Below the pieces are notes generated by a model. It saw only the letters and a program-made list of their open reading frames with translations. It was not told where the DNA came from and searched no databases. The position numbers and the translations under genes were made by a program. From Phytopythium helicoides (lineage: Eukaryota > Oomycota > Peronosporomycetes > Pythiales > Pythiaceae): 64,000 nt of DNA. Location of the stretch: contig JANFNE010000006.1 in NCBI GenBank assembly GCA_024867545.1, positions 434,001 to 498,000 of the forward strand, written 5' to 3'. Positions 18,472 to 30,218 of this stretch are shown one piece after another (the first letter of the stretch is position 1; every line of letters starts with the position of its first letter).

Positions 18472-19238
18472 GGCGATCAGGGAAGCGAGAGAGGCGCCTG
18501 GGCGTGGCTGGACTTGCTCGGGAAGCGGCGGATTCGGGAATGGCGACAGGCGAAGCAGCCGCAGCAGCGGTAGTGGGTACACAGGCGAACTTTTTGGGAA
18601 TTTACTAGTTGAAGTCGAAGTGTAGCTACCACGGGCATACGAAAATCAAGTGATGGGCGAACAGCGGAGTGTGTCGCTTCTAACGCACAAAATCCGCCCA
18701 TCATGTTACTGCGGGCAACCGTCTCGACGCACGAAGTCACCTTGGCGATGCGCACAGCGGAGAGGGAGGATATCAGACACACTGCGGTCGTCCACGGGAA
18801 GATGAACATGCACTTCTCAAGGAGATCGTGGTGTTTGATGACGGTCCGCACTGTCAGCTACACCAGGTGTAGCCATCAAACCTGGTACGCAGCCAAACGC
18901 AGCGATGTAGGTACACTCGCGAGCACCGACATGTGTAGCTATGACCACTAGCGACAAAGGAGACGTCGTGAATCTCGGCCGGTCAGCTGGCACACCCGCA
19001 TGGCCAAAAAATCCGCCTCCATGGGAATGTACCCATCAAGGCTGCGCCGATCGACCACTGTACCCAGAAACAGCAGCAACGCCACCTTCACCTTCTTTCC
19101 TGGAAAGCTTTCCGAGACGAGACTGTGTCGACCTCATGGCGCATCGCCGCGCGGTGCCTGCCGTTTGGCTCACATTCCAATTCCCCAGCTCCCGAGCACG
19201 CACCCAGCAGCTCTTCTCCAGGTCGCAAAGTCAGCAGG
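18472..19238. promoter_or_regulatory. shared upstream region of two divergent SPFH genes
   Basis: Only upstream sequence for both genes. A loose initiator-like stretch (GCTCACATTCCAATTCC, 19170-19186) lies about 50 bases before the plus-strand ATG. No further gene is convincing; a minus-strand frame at 18477-18851 lacks domains. Confidence 0.45.
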
Positions 19239-20768
19239 ATGGGCGGCGGCGCCAGCAAACTCACGGGCGAGGCGGCTCCCGGCGGCTCGCAGCACCAGAC
19301 GCGGCTGCTGTACCGCAACGCGTGGCGCGTGGACAGCGCCAACCGCATCTTCGGCGCCTGCTACGACGGCAACACGGTGGTGATCATCAACCCCGGCCGC
19401 AGCCCCGTCAAGCCGTACATCCGCGTGCCGGAGGGCACCTACGCGCTCGTGCAGCACCAGGGCCGAGACGTGGACTTCGTGCGGCCCGACGGCTCGCGCA
19501 CGCCCGTGTGGCCGCCGGGCTTCCACTTCGCCTCGCTCTTCACCAAGGTCGCGCACCTCGTCACCAAGCAGTACATCGTCTTCGACACGCCCGTCAAGGG
19601 ATGCAAGACGGCCGACGACGTTACGGTCGGCATCGACATGTGCCTCGTGCTGCGCATCATGGGCGACGAGTCCAAGGGTGAGGACCCGGAGCTCGTGCGC
19701 AGATTCGTCTATGAGCTTGGCCCCAACGGACTCGAGGTGCAGCTCCGCGCTGCGCAGGACGAAGCCGTGCGCGCGCTCGCTCGTAGCGTGCTGCACACGG
19801 AGGTGTACCAGCTGCGCGACGGCACGATGAAGGAGCGCTTCCAGACGGGAGCGCTCAACTTTCGCACGAACCCGATCAACGAGAATGCGGTGGACGAATT
19901 CAACCCGCCGGTTAAAGAGGTTGAGGAGTACAAGGAGCAGGACGACCCCGTTCCTGAGGCCAAGGTGCTCTATTGCGTCACGGAGGACATCAAGCGCAGT
20001 CTGAATCAGCAGTTCAACAACTACGGCGTCCAGATCACGAGCGTCGCCATCACCAACGTGACGCTCCCGGAGAGCTTCCAGCTGCAGATGGAGTCGCGCA
20101 CGACGCACTTGAGCGCCATCAAGGAGCAGAACATGAAGCAGATGAGCGACATGCAGCTGCTGCAGTACAAGGAGGAGATTGACACGACGAAGCTGGCGCG
20201 CAAGATGATGCTCATGGAGGAAGAGCAGACTGGTAAAGCCAAGTGCGCCGAGATTCAAAAGGAGATCGACCTCATCCGCGCCGACACGGAGCTCGTGCGC
20301 GCGCAGATTGCACAGGAAACGACGGTCAAGTGCAACAACCTGAACGTTGAAGCCGCGCTGAAGATCGCGGAAATCAAGGCCGACACGGAGAAAATCGAGA
20401 TGGAGATTCAAGCGCATTGTGACGCTGAGATTCAGCTAATCCAAGCTGAGAAGGCCGCTCTAGACGTCAAGCTGAAGGCCACTGTGGATGAGATTGAAGC
20501 ATCGGCCCGGGCCAAGGCTGCCGAGATCATTGCTCAGGCAGAGGGCGCTGCGGCCAAGAAGATGGAGAAATACCGCGAGCACAAGCTCCGCATGAAGCAG
20601 CTAGACACGCTCGAGTCGCTCGCAAAGAACTCAAAGACGGTCGTGTCGGGCGAGACGTCCAACAGCCTGCTGTCAGAGATGCTGGTCGCGAACCGGCAGG
20701 GCAATCTGCTCCTCAACGTGGACGGCAAGACAGTGACCCGGAATCCTCTGTTTGCTCCCGGCGCATAG
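19239..20768 (+). CDS. SPFH/band-7 protein with N-myristoylation signal, 509 aa
   Basis: Single exon. The chosen ATG at 19239 gives the N-terminus MGGGASK, a good N-myristoylation motif (Gly2, Ser6, Lys7), and is followed by no transmembrane segment. An SPFH domain (about residues 65-330) contains a TPVKGCKTADDVTVGIDM strand and a long acidic insertion. An extended coiled coil of Glu/Ala/Lys (about 330-470) and a short hydrophobic end follow. The earlier in-frame ATG at 19125 would bury the myristoylation motif and is rejected. The protein is expected to oligomerise on the cytosolic face of a membrane, flotillin-like. Its divergent neighbour belongs to the same superfamily but has a different N-terminus. 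Confidence 0.8.
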   Translation: MGGGASKLTGEAAPGGSQHQTRLLYRNAWRVDSANRIFGACYDGNTVVIINPGRSPVKPYIRVPEGTYALVQHQGRDVDFVRPDGSRTPVWPPGFHFASLFTKVAHLVTKQYIVFDTPVKGCKTADDVTVGIDMCLVLRIMGDESKGEDPELVRRFVYELGPNGLEVQLRAAQDEAVRALARSVLHTEVYQLRDGTMKERFQTGALNFRTNPINENAVDEFNPPVKEVEEYKEQDDPVPEAKVLYCVTEDIKRSLNQQFNNYGVQITSVAITNVTLPESFQLQMESRTTHLSAIKEQNMKQMSDMQLLQYKEEIDTTKLARKMMLMEEEQTGKAKCAEIQKEIDLIRADTELVRAQIAQETTVKCNNLNVEAALKIAEIKADTEKIEMEIQAHCDAEIQLIQAEKAALDVKLKATVDEIEASARAKAAEIIAQAEGAAAKKMEKYREHKLRMKQLDTLESLAKNSKTVVSGETSNSLLSEMLVANRQGNLLLNVDGKTVTRNPLFAPGA

Positions 20769-21196
20769 CCTGCTCCCACGCAATAGCTGCCCAGTGGAAG
20801 GCAGTGAGTAGTTTTCTCTATTGGGGTGTGGTCCCCCAGCACCATTTTTATTTGGATTGTGGTGGCGAGCGTCGCGCACCCAGTAGCCTAACAACAACAC
20901 AAATCGGACTCTTTGGTAGTAATCGCAATGCGTTGTGTCGGCCATGGGATCATCCTGACTTCTATGAGCTCTGCTCCATCGAGCTTTGAGATCCCATGCA
21001 AGTACGACTCGCACTTGCTTTCAAGTTGAAGTTGCGCTCATTGACACCAAGGACGTGGCGCACGTCAAACTTTACCCAACGTCATCGCCCATGTTTAGAC
21101 TAGTCTGTGCGGCCGTATAGATCTTTCGCCGCCCATGGGCGTCCATTCCCCCACTTCCCTATCGGCCTCCTCGCCCCCACGCCCCGACCCGCGACG
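20769..21196. other. intergenic region
   Basis: 3' flank of the SPFH gene and 5' flank of the thiolase gene. Pyrimidine-rich just before 21190. No gene seen. Confidence 0.5.
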
Positions 21197-22524
21197 ATGC
21201 TGAGCTCTGGTGCGACTGCCGCGCGCGCTGCGGCCGCCCGCGGGTGCGCCCGCCGCGCGTTCTCGTCCGCTGTGGCGGACCAGGTGCGGCGCGGCCTTTC
21301 TCTCGCTGGCTATCGCTCGAGGAGCTCATGGAGGACTTGCAGGACGTGGTGATCGTGAGCTACGCGCGCACGCCCATCGCGGCGTTCAACGGAACGCTCG
21401 CGGGGATCTCGGGCCCCGAGCTCGGCGCCGTGGCCAACCGCGCGGCCGTGGAGCGCGCGGGACTGCAACCCGCGCAGATCCAGGAGGCGTTCCTGGGCAA
21501 CGTGGTGAGCGCGGGCATCGGCCAGGCGCCGGCGCGCCAGTCGGTGCTCAAGGCGGGCTTCCCCAACTTCATCCCCTGCACGACGGTCAACAAGGTGTGC
21601 GCGTCCGGTATGAAGGCCGTGGCGCTCGCGGCGCAGAGCCTGAAGGCCGGCAGCCAGGAGATCATGCTGGCCGGCGGCTTCGAGAGCATGTCCAACGTGC
21701 CGCACTACCTGCCTAAGGCGCGCACGGGCTACCGCCTTGGAGATGGAAAGCTCGTCGACGGCGTCATCTTCGATGGGCTCTGGGACCCGTACAACGACCA
21801 GCACATGGGTCTGTGCGGCGAGAAGTGCGCCGACGACTTTGGCTTCACGCGCGAGGACCAGGATGCATACGCGATCGAGTCCTACCGCCGTGCGCTCGAC
21901 GCCAACGAGCGCGGGTTCTTCAAGGACGAGATTGTGCCTGTCTCCGTGCCTGCTAAGAAGCGCGGTGGAGAGCCCAGCATCTTCGACAAGGACGAGGGTC
22001 CGTACCAGACCAAGCCCGAGAAGATCCCGACGCTCCGTCCTGCGTTCAAGAAGGACGGTACCGTGACGGCAGCCAACGCGTCCCCGCTCAACGACGGCGC
22101 CGCGGCGATGGTGCTCATGACGGGCAAGAAGGCTCGCGAGCTCGGAGTGACCCCGCTTGCGCGTATCCGCGGGTTTGCTGACGCTGCCCAGGACCCGCTG
22201 GAGTTTACGATCGCTCCTTCCAAGGCTGTTCCGCTGGCGCTGCATCACGCCGGCCTCCAGCTGAGCGACGTCGACTACCACGAGATCAACGAGGCGTTCT
22301 CGGTCGTGGCACTGGCCAACATGCGTCTCATGAACCTCCAGCATGATCGCGTGAACGTTAACGGCGGGGCTGTTGCAATTGGCCACCCAATTGGCGTTTC
22401 TGGTGCTCGCATTGTCGGCTCGCTCATCCACATTCTCAAGGAGCGTGACGCCACGATCGGGTGCGCGTCCATTTGCAACGGCGGTGGTGGTGCTGGTGCC
22501 ATGGTAATTGAGCGCCTGAACTAA
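21197..22524 (+). CDS. acetyl-CoA C-acetyltransferase (thiolase II), mitochondrial, 422 aa
   Basis: Two exons (21197-21283, 21343-22524). Exon 1 encodes an Ala/Arg-rich mitochondrial targeting peptide (MLSSGATAARAAA...RRAFSSA). Exon 2 begins at the thiolase fold (DVVIVSYARTPIAAF). Catalytic signatures are present: the acyl-accepting Cys in NKVCASGMKA, the NEAF loop, the GHPIG-x-SGAR His motif and the final Cys in CNGGGGAGA. The enzyme condenses two acetyl-CoA to acetoacetyl-CoA or catalyses the reverse cleavage, in isoleucine, ketone-body and fatty-acid metabolism. Length matches mitochondrial ACAT1. A peroxisomal form is less likely given the leader. Confidence 0.92.
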
Positions 22525-22668
22525 GCGCATCTCGCTGGAGACGTTAGCGATAAATCCATCAACAAAATGAAAGCAGAGAGATACGCTGACACAAGCAAGC
22601 AGATTGGTATATGCAAGTTTTGCAGTGCATTCTAGAATCGCATTGTTTCATGATCTCAAGGCAAGGAT

Positions 22669-25105
22669 TCATGCTGTCGTTCCAAGCGCACTGCAAATCT
22701 CCCGTAGACTTTTTCGCAGCAAAAAGCGCTGGTCTTCTGTCAGTTCATGCGCATCGCTCATGGTCTCGACAAACGATTCAATCTGCGGCGCAGGTACGTC
22801 AAACTCCAGCATGCTGAGAGTGAATGATCCGAGCTGCCCGAACACAATATTGTGAACGCGGCTCACGGCCTCTTGACGCGATGGGAGCCCTATACAAACA
22901 CGAATGTCCTTCAGTGATCTCAAAATCTTGCGTTTACCCCAGATTTGTAATACCGTCGTGTTTAGGAGAGTCGCTCGGCAGGTCCTCCCACGGACACACC
23001 TGAGGTGTCTTCAACAGCTCCTCACGAATCGCAAGCAGCAGCGCTTTCTCCCAAAACTGAAGCATTTGCCCAATCTGTTAGATGCTGAGTTTTGATCATT
23101 GGAAAGCCACTCTCACCAATCAACCTACCGATGGATTCTTCCAGATGCCGTGCTTCTTGACTTCCTCTTGCAGATACATGCGCGCAGATCCCCGCTGCAT
23201 CAGCGCTGGGTGCTCATTTTCCACCGAGTGCAGAAGCGCCTCGTTTGCACTCTCTCTCCGTTCACGGTGAGGAATGGGTCCACCTTCGAGAGGGGATGGA
23301 GGTGGGGTATTGCTAGACGACGCCTCATCGCTTCCCATACCACTTGCGACTTTGCTATGCCTAGCGACGTAGAAGGTTTCAGCCAGGATCATGGCCATCT
23401 TGGCCGCTTTAATGTCGTTCTCGCGGACACACTCGTCAAGGAACGCGTTCAAGCACCGAACTAGAGTGTCGAAGCTCGGGCGATCCTTGATGCGCGTCTC
23501 CAAGCTTCGCTGAAGATTCAAGCATTTGACTAACATTGCGCGTCCTGCTGATGACTCACATGCGTGTTGAACGATCTTCTCGTCATCAAATACTGGCTCC
23601 AGTGCTCGTGGAGATAGAAGTGTTGCTCGTGGCGCACCCTCACCTTCGTTAGACCCTGATGCTGATTCAACCGAAATGGTATCCGACCTTGGATCAGTCA
23701 GCGGAGGGTCTTGAGCAAAGTATTGGTGCAAAGCAGCACCCAACGGCGTCTGCATGAGCCTTCCAAGCGACCCACCCTGGGCTCCTGGGGCTATACCTGA
23801 GCTATTGGCAGAGACACCATCCGGGTGGCCGATCATGACTGACTCGGCGTCCCCACTCTCATCGTCAATCTGGTCTTCCCAGCTTGCTCGTGGCTCAAAA
23901 AGCCCGTCCGAGTGGGAAGGTTTGAGTCGCGGTTCGCCGCTCGGCACCCGAATCGGAGCATGCGTTTTACTCCATTGCCAGTCAAGTAACGCGAGCGCCT
24001 TGCCCTGGAAGTGCATGTTGTCTGGGTCGCGATGGTTCTGAATCCAGACAGTGAAGAGATGTTATTTGTTGCGCAAAGACCATCGGAACGCAATAGCAAC
24101 GAGTACATCGATGAAGAGTTGCATGTCTTCGGCTCGGTTGACGTTTTGCACTCGCGTTTCGAGGGACTCGAGCGAGCGATCGGCAGCCCGAATACGCTCG
24201 CGCTCAACGTGCGCGAATCGCTTGAGGCATGCGCCGAGCTGGTCCAGCCGCTCCTCCTCCGCCTTCTGGTACGCGACGCTCACGGCCATGGCCATCTCGT
24301 CGCGCGCGATGATGCGGTTGTACAGCAACGTCTTGGCCCGAGCGCGAGCCATCTCGGCCTGCGCGCGCTCTTCTTCACACTTGGCCACTCGCGCCGCCAG
24401 CCGCTGCAGCTCGAACGTGGGGACGCCGATGCCCTGCCATATCTGCTTAGCATAAAGCGCCCGAGGGATTCATTGCGCGGCATCGTAACACCCACATGGA
24501 GAGCGATGCGCTGGCGCTCGCGCGCTTCTCGAAGGTCCTCGTCCGCGCGTCTAGCTCGCGCTGCAGCCTGTGGAACCTCGTCGTCAGCAAATCTCGGCGT
24601 CTCGCCTAACGCCTCCTGTGCCTCGCACCTCCTTGTGGCCATTGTCCGCGGCCGCGTACTCATCGTCCACATTAGCGATCTCGCCGCGCAGCGTGCAGAT
24701 GTACATGTCGGACGCGTCCTGCAGCGACGCGAGCGGCTCGGCAACCTGCTCCTCGAGCACCGTGGCGAGCAGCAACTGCTGCTGGTGCGCGGCCTCCACG
24801 AACGCGCGCAGCTCCAGCAGCGCGCGGCGCACGCTCGACCCGGGCTCCTCCAGCTGCTCGAGCGCCGGCGTGGCCGCGTCCTCGGCGTCCTCGGCGTCCA
24901 GCAGCGCGCGCAGCTCGGCCGCCACCAGCCGCTCGGCCGCCGCGCGCGCCTGGAAGAAGCGCAGCACGCGCCGCAGACTGCGCTTGCCGCGCTCCGCCTG
25001 CTCGCCGATGGCGCCCATGGGCACCTGGCAAAAGGTGCGCCGCCAGTGGTTCTCGGCGCGGTCCGCCTCGGCGTCGGCGGGCCACGCGCTCGCCATGGCC
25101 GCCAT
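22669..25105 (-). CDS. F-BAR-like protein with C-terminal SBF2/KIAA0513-like domain, 711 aa
   Basis: Six exons: 24629-25105, 24496-24567, 24107-24442, 23129-24037, 22954-23074, 22669-22889, all phase-consistent. Residues 15-290 form long helices that start with an FCH-like pattern (AERGKRSLRRVLRFFQARAA) and continue to a typical last helix (FELQRLAARVAKCEEE). A conserved NHRDPDN/ALLDWQW stretch, a low-complexity linker and a C-terminal region follow. The latter (KAAKMAMILAETFY, EEVKKHGIWKNP, FGQLGSF-x-x-x-MLEF) resembles the SBF2 domain of MTMR5/13 and KIAA0513. It is probably a membrane-curvature protein in endosomal or secretory traffic. The exon 3 acceptor could be three bases further upstream (24445). 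Confidence 0.65.
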
Positions 25106-25455
25106 CGTTCCGGCTTTGGATTTTACAGACCGCTGGAAGAATGCGAGAATTACATGGCCATTTTTTTTGAGCGAGCTTCAACTTGGCCACCAGGACACCA
25201 CGCGAGCAACATGAACGAGCGAGCAACATGGGAAGGAATGGGAGAGCGAAAGGAAATACTAAAAGAGAGGAAACAAATGAGGGGTGCTAATGGTCCTACC
25301 AACTACTACTCGGCCCTGTACTGTGCGCGACCTAGTCTGCGCGCTGCCGTCGTCTACAGCCATTCTTCACTTCCTGTGCGCCGCGCCGCGCTGGCCGTCG
25401 TCTAGCCTTCTCGCCCGCGTCGTCGTATATATCCATGACCTGCTTCTGCGTCGAC
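25106..25455. other. intergenic region
   Basis: 5' flank of the F-BAR gene and 3' flank of the RRM gene, both on the minus strand. Nothing else recognised. Confidence 0.5.
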
Positions 25456-27647
25456 CTACCTGAACTGCCGGTGATACTCGGCCGCAGACGCCGGCAGGTC
25501 GTACGCGAGATCGTGGTCGTTCTTGTCATACAGCGTCTGGTGATGGTGCTCGTCTTCTTCCGGCAGGCCGCCTCCGAGACTAAAAGCGCCTCCACGCATC
25601 TGCTGTTGGGAGGACGACGACAAGTAGTCACCTCCAAGCAGACCCCCGAGCGAGCTGTAGTCGTTGGCGTCGTGCCCACTGCTTTCCGTGCGGCCGAAGG
25701 CTCCGCCGTAGCCGCCGTCAACAGGAAGGCCCATACCCATGCTCATGACTCCGCCGCCAAACCCATCCGAAACCGAAGAAGTCGCGCCGCTACCATTGAC
25801 GTGCGCAGTCGGCGCGTGCAGGTGGTCGCTATACCCGTTGTGCCACGATGGGCCTCGACCGGAACCGCTGCTGCTAAACATCGAGTACAGCGACTGCGGT
25901 GCAGGCGGCAGCGGCGGCTGCTGGCTGTCTGAAGCAGAAGCCGAGCGGTGCAGCGGCGGAGAGTGCCATGGCTGCTGCCACGCTGGAGCTTGCCACGACA
26001 GGGTAGAGCCCCCCGTCGACGATGTTGCATCATCATCAAGCAGTCCGTGGGACAGATAGTTTGCCTCCGAGGCCGAGAGCGATGTCAGGTCCGCTGAGCC
26101 ACGAGCCGTCGACGCCGGAGACAACTTCCACTGCTCCATCACTGGGTCCGAGAGCGGACTCAGCGCCACATCCAAAGGAGACAGACCCCCGTTCGACGCA
26201 GAACCGCTCACTGCAAGCTTGTCGGACAATGAACCGAGCGACGACGAGCTCGCAGAGTGGAGGGGAGACGCGCCATTTCGCGACCGCGACTTTGTCGGCT
26301 CGCCCAGCACCAGACTTGACAGCGCATCCGCCACGCCATCCATGGTGGACGAATCCAAGCCAAGGCCATTCGAATCCGTCCCGTTCCGAGACGGTGGCGT
26401 CGGTGACCCGACCGAAGACGGGATTGTCAACGGAGACGACGACAGCACGCCCTTGGGCATGCTGCGCGACCCGTACCGGACAGCTGCGGCATAGCCAACA
26501 AGTGTTCCGCTGGCCATGAGGTTGGCCGCTGCCGAACGACTTGAGGAGCTAGCGTTTGCCATTGACTCGAGTGGGTGGTTGGCGAGGCTACTGGTCGACG
26601 GCACACTGCCCGAGAGGGACACGGGCGGCGTCGTCGCCGTCGAGTTTAGCTCGTCCAGGCTGCCGACTGATCCGGGGCCGGGACCGCCGAACGAGCCAGC
26701 GCGCGACGAGACTGATCGCGGAGGAGGCACGTCCGTGCGGGGAACCGCACGCTTGACCTCGACCGACTTGCCGTCGATCACGTGGTTCTTTTCTTGCAGC
26801 ACGACCTCGACGCTGGCCTCGGACTCGAACACCACGAACCCAAAGCCGCGGGACTTGTTGGTCTCGCGGTTGAACATGACTTCGGCAGACACGACCTTGC
26901 CGAACTGGGCAAAGTACTTGCGGAAGTCGGCTGCAAGCACCCAAGTGTTAGAGCGTCAGAGGCTGGGATAGAAGAAGCGACGATAGGCTTTTGTTTTCTC
27001 ACCATCTTTCGTCTCGTAGTGGAGTCCACCGACGAAAATTTTCTTGGTGGCAGCGCCGCTGACGCCGCTCATGCCGCTGAGACCGAGCGAGGCGCTCCCG
27101 CGGCCTGGCAGGGGCGAGCTGGACGTCGACGAGGGCCCGTTCCCGATGTCGCGGAGACTCTCGGCGCGCGGCACGGCGCGCTTTGCCTCGACCTGGACGA
27201 TCAGACGTGTCAGTCGACGGCGCGCATGGCAAGCGAGTCGGCAGCAGCCAGCGGAGCGGACGGACGCACCCGGCGGCTGTCGAGGATGTGCGTGGGCTGC
27301 GCGAGCGCGCGGTCGACGCACGCCGGGTCGGCGTACGTGATGAACCCGAACCCCCGCGAGCGGCGCGAGATGGGGTCCTTCATGACGACCGCGTCCGTGA
27401 CGGCGCCGTACGCGCCAAAGTAGGCGCGCAGCTTGTCTGCGGTTTGTATGTGTGTGTGTGTCAATGCGGGTCGGTCAGTGCCTCATACGCCAGCGCGCGT
27501 TTTCCGGACGCCGCACGCACCGTCCGTGGTCTCGTAGGAGAGCCCGCCGATGAAGATTTTGCTGTCGAGCGCGCGACGCGCGTTAGCGGCAGCTCCAGCG
27601 ACGGCAGCAGCGCGGGAGACGCACCCGAGCTTGGCCGCCTCGGCCAT
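25456..27647 (-). CDS. RNA-binding protein with two RRMs and a low-complexity tail (Musashi/hnRNP-A-like), 652 aa
   Basis: Four exons (27521-27647, 27270-27436, 27003-27192, 25456-26930). RRM1: RNP2 KIFIGG in exon 1, RNP1 RGFGFITY in exon 2. RRM2: RNP2 KIFVGG in exon 3, RNP1 RGFGFVVF in exon 4. Both end with an EAKRAVPR or EVKRAVPR motif, as in Musashi, DAZAP1 and hnRNP-A proteins. The last 400 residues are rich in Ser, Gly and Asn and look disordered, a type often found in RNP granules. It probably controls mRNA stability or translation. The intron between exons 1 and 2 contains a short CA/TG microsatellite. Confidence 0.85.
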
Positions 27648-28959
27648 GGCGAACTCGAAAACAAATCACGAAGCCGCCGCCGATGCGAATAGATAGGAAG
27701 GCGCGCCGGGCGGGCGGCGCGAGGGGACCGCGGCGCCTCGCGGTGGGCGGAGCTGCCGACGCCGACGCGGGCAGCTGCGGGCGCTCGGCTGCCGAGCGCG
27801 GGGCGGCTCGTCCGCGGGCCGGGGCGGGCGAGGCAGGCAGGCAGGCAGGCAGGCGGAGCGCGCGGCCGAGGGGTTTGCGATGTCGTGCCGCCGCGCCGGT
27901 CTTCTCCTGTCTGGCCGGCGTCACTACGCTAGCTCCGAGGTCGACCGCGCCGGGCAGACTTTTGTCAGACACGGTAGGGAGGCTCCCCCTTCCCCAGGGT
28001 GAGGCTACCGGGCTGCATCTGTTGTTTTGTGAGGTATGTTTTTTGGAGGACATGCGAGAATAGAGTTCTGTGTGCTTGTTTCCGCTTTGGCAATTGCGAT
28101 GCGAAGTATTCAATATATCCAGTCGTACAGGTGAATGCATCGCCGCGTAGCGTAATCATCGCCACCGTGTCAGCTCTAAGAGCCAACTGCCACACGAGAG
28201 GCGTTGCTAGCGAGCAGCGTTCGGAACGCTGCTCACGGTCACCTTGCGCGCACCTGCCTGCAGTAGCGGTATCATTTGCATTCAGATTGCAGTGCATGGG
28301 GGAAAGGCAACTTCAAACGAGTGTCGTCGACCGTCGTCGAAATACGACATGGTCTAGCGTCACCGATTGTACTGCACTGTGCGGCCAACAACAACACCGT
28401 GCAGGGGGAGAAGCGAAACAACTTGAAGTGACTATGCTCCGTCAATGTACGGTACAAACAGATTCCCCTCTGGTCGTCCCACTGTTTCCGTGATGCAAGG
28501 ATTTATGGAAGTGACGGTACCAGTTGCTTTGCAAGTCGAAGTGAGTGTACGTGGCCGACTTGGGACACGTGACTGAGTGCACAACACCCTGTCACGAGCA
28601 CCGAGCCGCGCGCTGCGGTCGGGGCAAAGTCCTACACAGTGGATGGTCGCGCCATCCACCTCGGTTTGCTGTTGTTGTTGTTGTTGTTGCTGGCTGCTGG
28701 TACTGCAGCTGCGAGCAAGGTGCCCCATGGCGTGGCGGCTGTCAGGCGCGGCGCGAGAAAAGAGTTCGGCGTGCCGCACCTGGGGGTTGAAGCTGCGCTG
28801 ACTCCAAGCTGGACAGCCCAAAACAAGACGATCGAGAAGCCCAATTTAGTCTATTTTCGAGTTAAACATGCCAATCACTTCAGGTTGAAGCGACCCGGCA
28901 CCGCCATCAACAATATCATCGGCAGGAGCCACACATGAGTGAACGGATCGAACGGTAGC
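27648..28959. other. gene-poor region with GGCA repeat
   Basis: Contains a (GGCA)5 microsatellite at 27832-27853 within GC-rich sequence, then ordinary-composition DNA. Open frames here start without ATG or lack domains. A leucine-rich, signal-peptide-like frame near 28639 comes from a TTG microsatellite and has no ATG. I see no supported gene. Confidence 0.5.
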
Positions 28960-29735
28960 ACGCACCTCCAAATTCGAGCTTGCATTTCCGGGAAGGTCGT
29001 CGATTCATCCGAGTACGAGAACTTCTTGAACGCACCCCACATTTTACCAGAAGATCGATTCGTTATCCTCGACCTTGGCTTCCTCAAAGAAAGCGTCAAC
29101 GTCCCAAGGCGGCTCTTTCCGAAACAACCTCCGCATCGGAGCCGTTCTACGCCTTACTCGGCATCACTCTTGCGTGTTCAACATGGCCTCAGCTGTTGCT
29201 TTCGTCACCTTGATCGCGCCAGAGAACAAGGTGGCTTTCATGCCTCTCGGCAAGTATTCACGAAGGTTAGTTTGAAGAGCTCGATGGTCACGCGAATCCT
29301 TCCGAAGACAGCGAAAGGTGGCTTCTTCAAAATTCCTTTTCGGGTTGATCCCCTTCTTCATCGAGAGTGCCAACACGTAGAACTTGACTCGGACTGGGAG
29401 CGCTGGCACCTGTGGCTGCTGCATCGGCACTTCGGGTGCTCCGAACTGCGTCAAATTCATAAAAGGGAGGAGTTGTTTGAGAACTGCATGAATTCCTCAC
29501 AGGGGTATTTCAAACCAAATTGGTTTCTGAGCAATGGCAGCATGGTTGGAGCCTGTCTTGCCGCCTGCCGCACAACATTGTAGGTGGCCAGCTCGTTTTC
29601 ATGGTCACAGCGTAGCAACTCATCGTGTGCTTTCCCAGGAATCATCACAGGCGACTTGAGCCAGTCCTCGGTTGGGTCCCATCGTGAGCCACAATATTGC
29701 TCCGCGATAGTTGTTCGCTAAATTTATCACGATTC
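28960..29735 (-). pseudogene. decayed coding region, family not recognised
   Basis: On the minus strand, protein-like stretches follow each other but in different frames. The first contains RWDPTEDWLKSP and CDHENELATYNVVRQAA (about 29725-29500). Then come a PVRVKFYVL-containing frame and a competing KKPPFAVFGRIRV frame (about 29450-29290), and finally FRKEPPWDVDAFFEEAK (about 29130-29050). A GTGAGG...CGCAG intron of 55 nt can join the first two pieces, but the next join needs a one-base change in a T run. I infer a multi-exon gene that has accumulated lesions, or sequence errors. The beta-rich segments would suit a C2 or ferlin-like protein, but this is speculative. Confidence 0.35.
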
Positions 29736-30218
29736 TTGTCCCTCCCTTCATTGATAGGCTTCGAATCTACAACAAAATCCGATTGACGGTGTTGATGTTG
29801 CAGCCACCAAAATGCAGCACCAAGTTTTTAACTAGGTTGTATGTGATCCATTTCTTTCGCCTGTGAACATATATATCAGCTCAGCATCTACAAAATATTT
29901 TTTTTTTTCATGATATCGTCTGATCATAACTTCCGCGTTTCTTGCCAACAAGAGAATCTTCGTGGCGATGGTGAAAGCGCAATGTCCAACTGCTAGTCCA
30001 GCAGCTTCTCCTCGCTTCAGCCCGTGCAATGTGTTTACAACAATTCACTTCGACATTGACAATGCGAGAGCTTATATTATAAAGGAATCGGCTCTGGGAC
30101 TCCCCACGTGCAGTCAGAGGTGTTGATGAGAACCTCATGGCTTTTGCTTGGGATGACCAGGCTCAATAAAGACGATACCATACAGGATAACGAATAGTAA
30201 TGCCCGCCGGGATCCCAG
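29736..30218. other. A-T-rich spacer
   Basis: Low-complexity runs (for example T10 near 29899-29908) and no convincing gene. It may include further decayed exons of the region to its left. Confidence 0.4.

Noticed and set aside
19170..20417. Minus-strand 415-codon frame opposite the second SPFH gene
   Set aside because: Leu/Val/Arg-rich composition typical of an antisense frame to a Glu/Ala/Lys coiled coil; no domain.
21310..22530. Minus-strand 406-codon frame opposite the thiolase
   Set aside because: The plus strand contains all thiolase active-site motifs; the antisense frame has none.
25720..26971. Long plus-strand frames opposite the RRM gene
   Set aside because: They are shadows: the minus strand has RNP motifs, splice sites and a consistent exon chain.
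28639..28938. Secreted-effector-like frame with a poly-Leu signal peptide
   Set aside because: The leucine run is a TTG microsatellite and the frame starts with GTG, not ATG; no RxLR or other effector motif follows.
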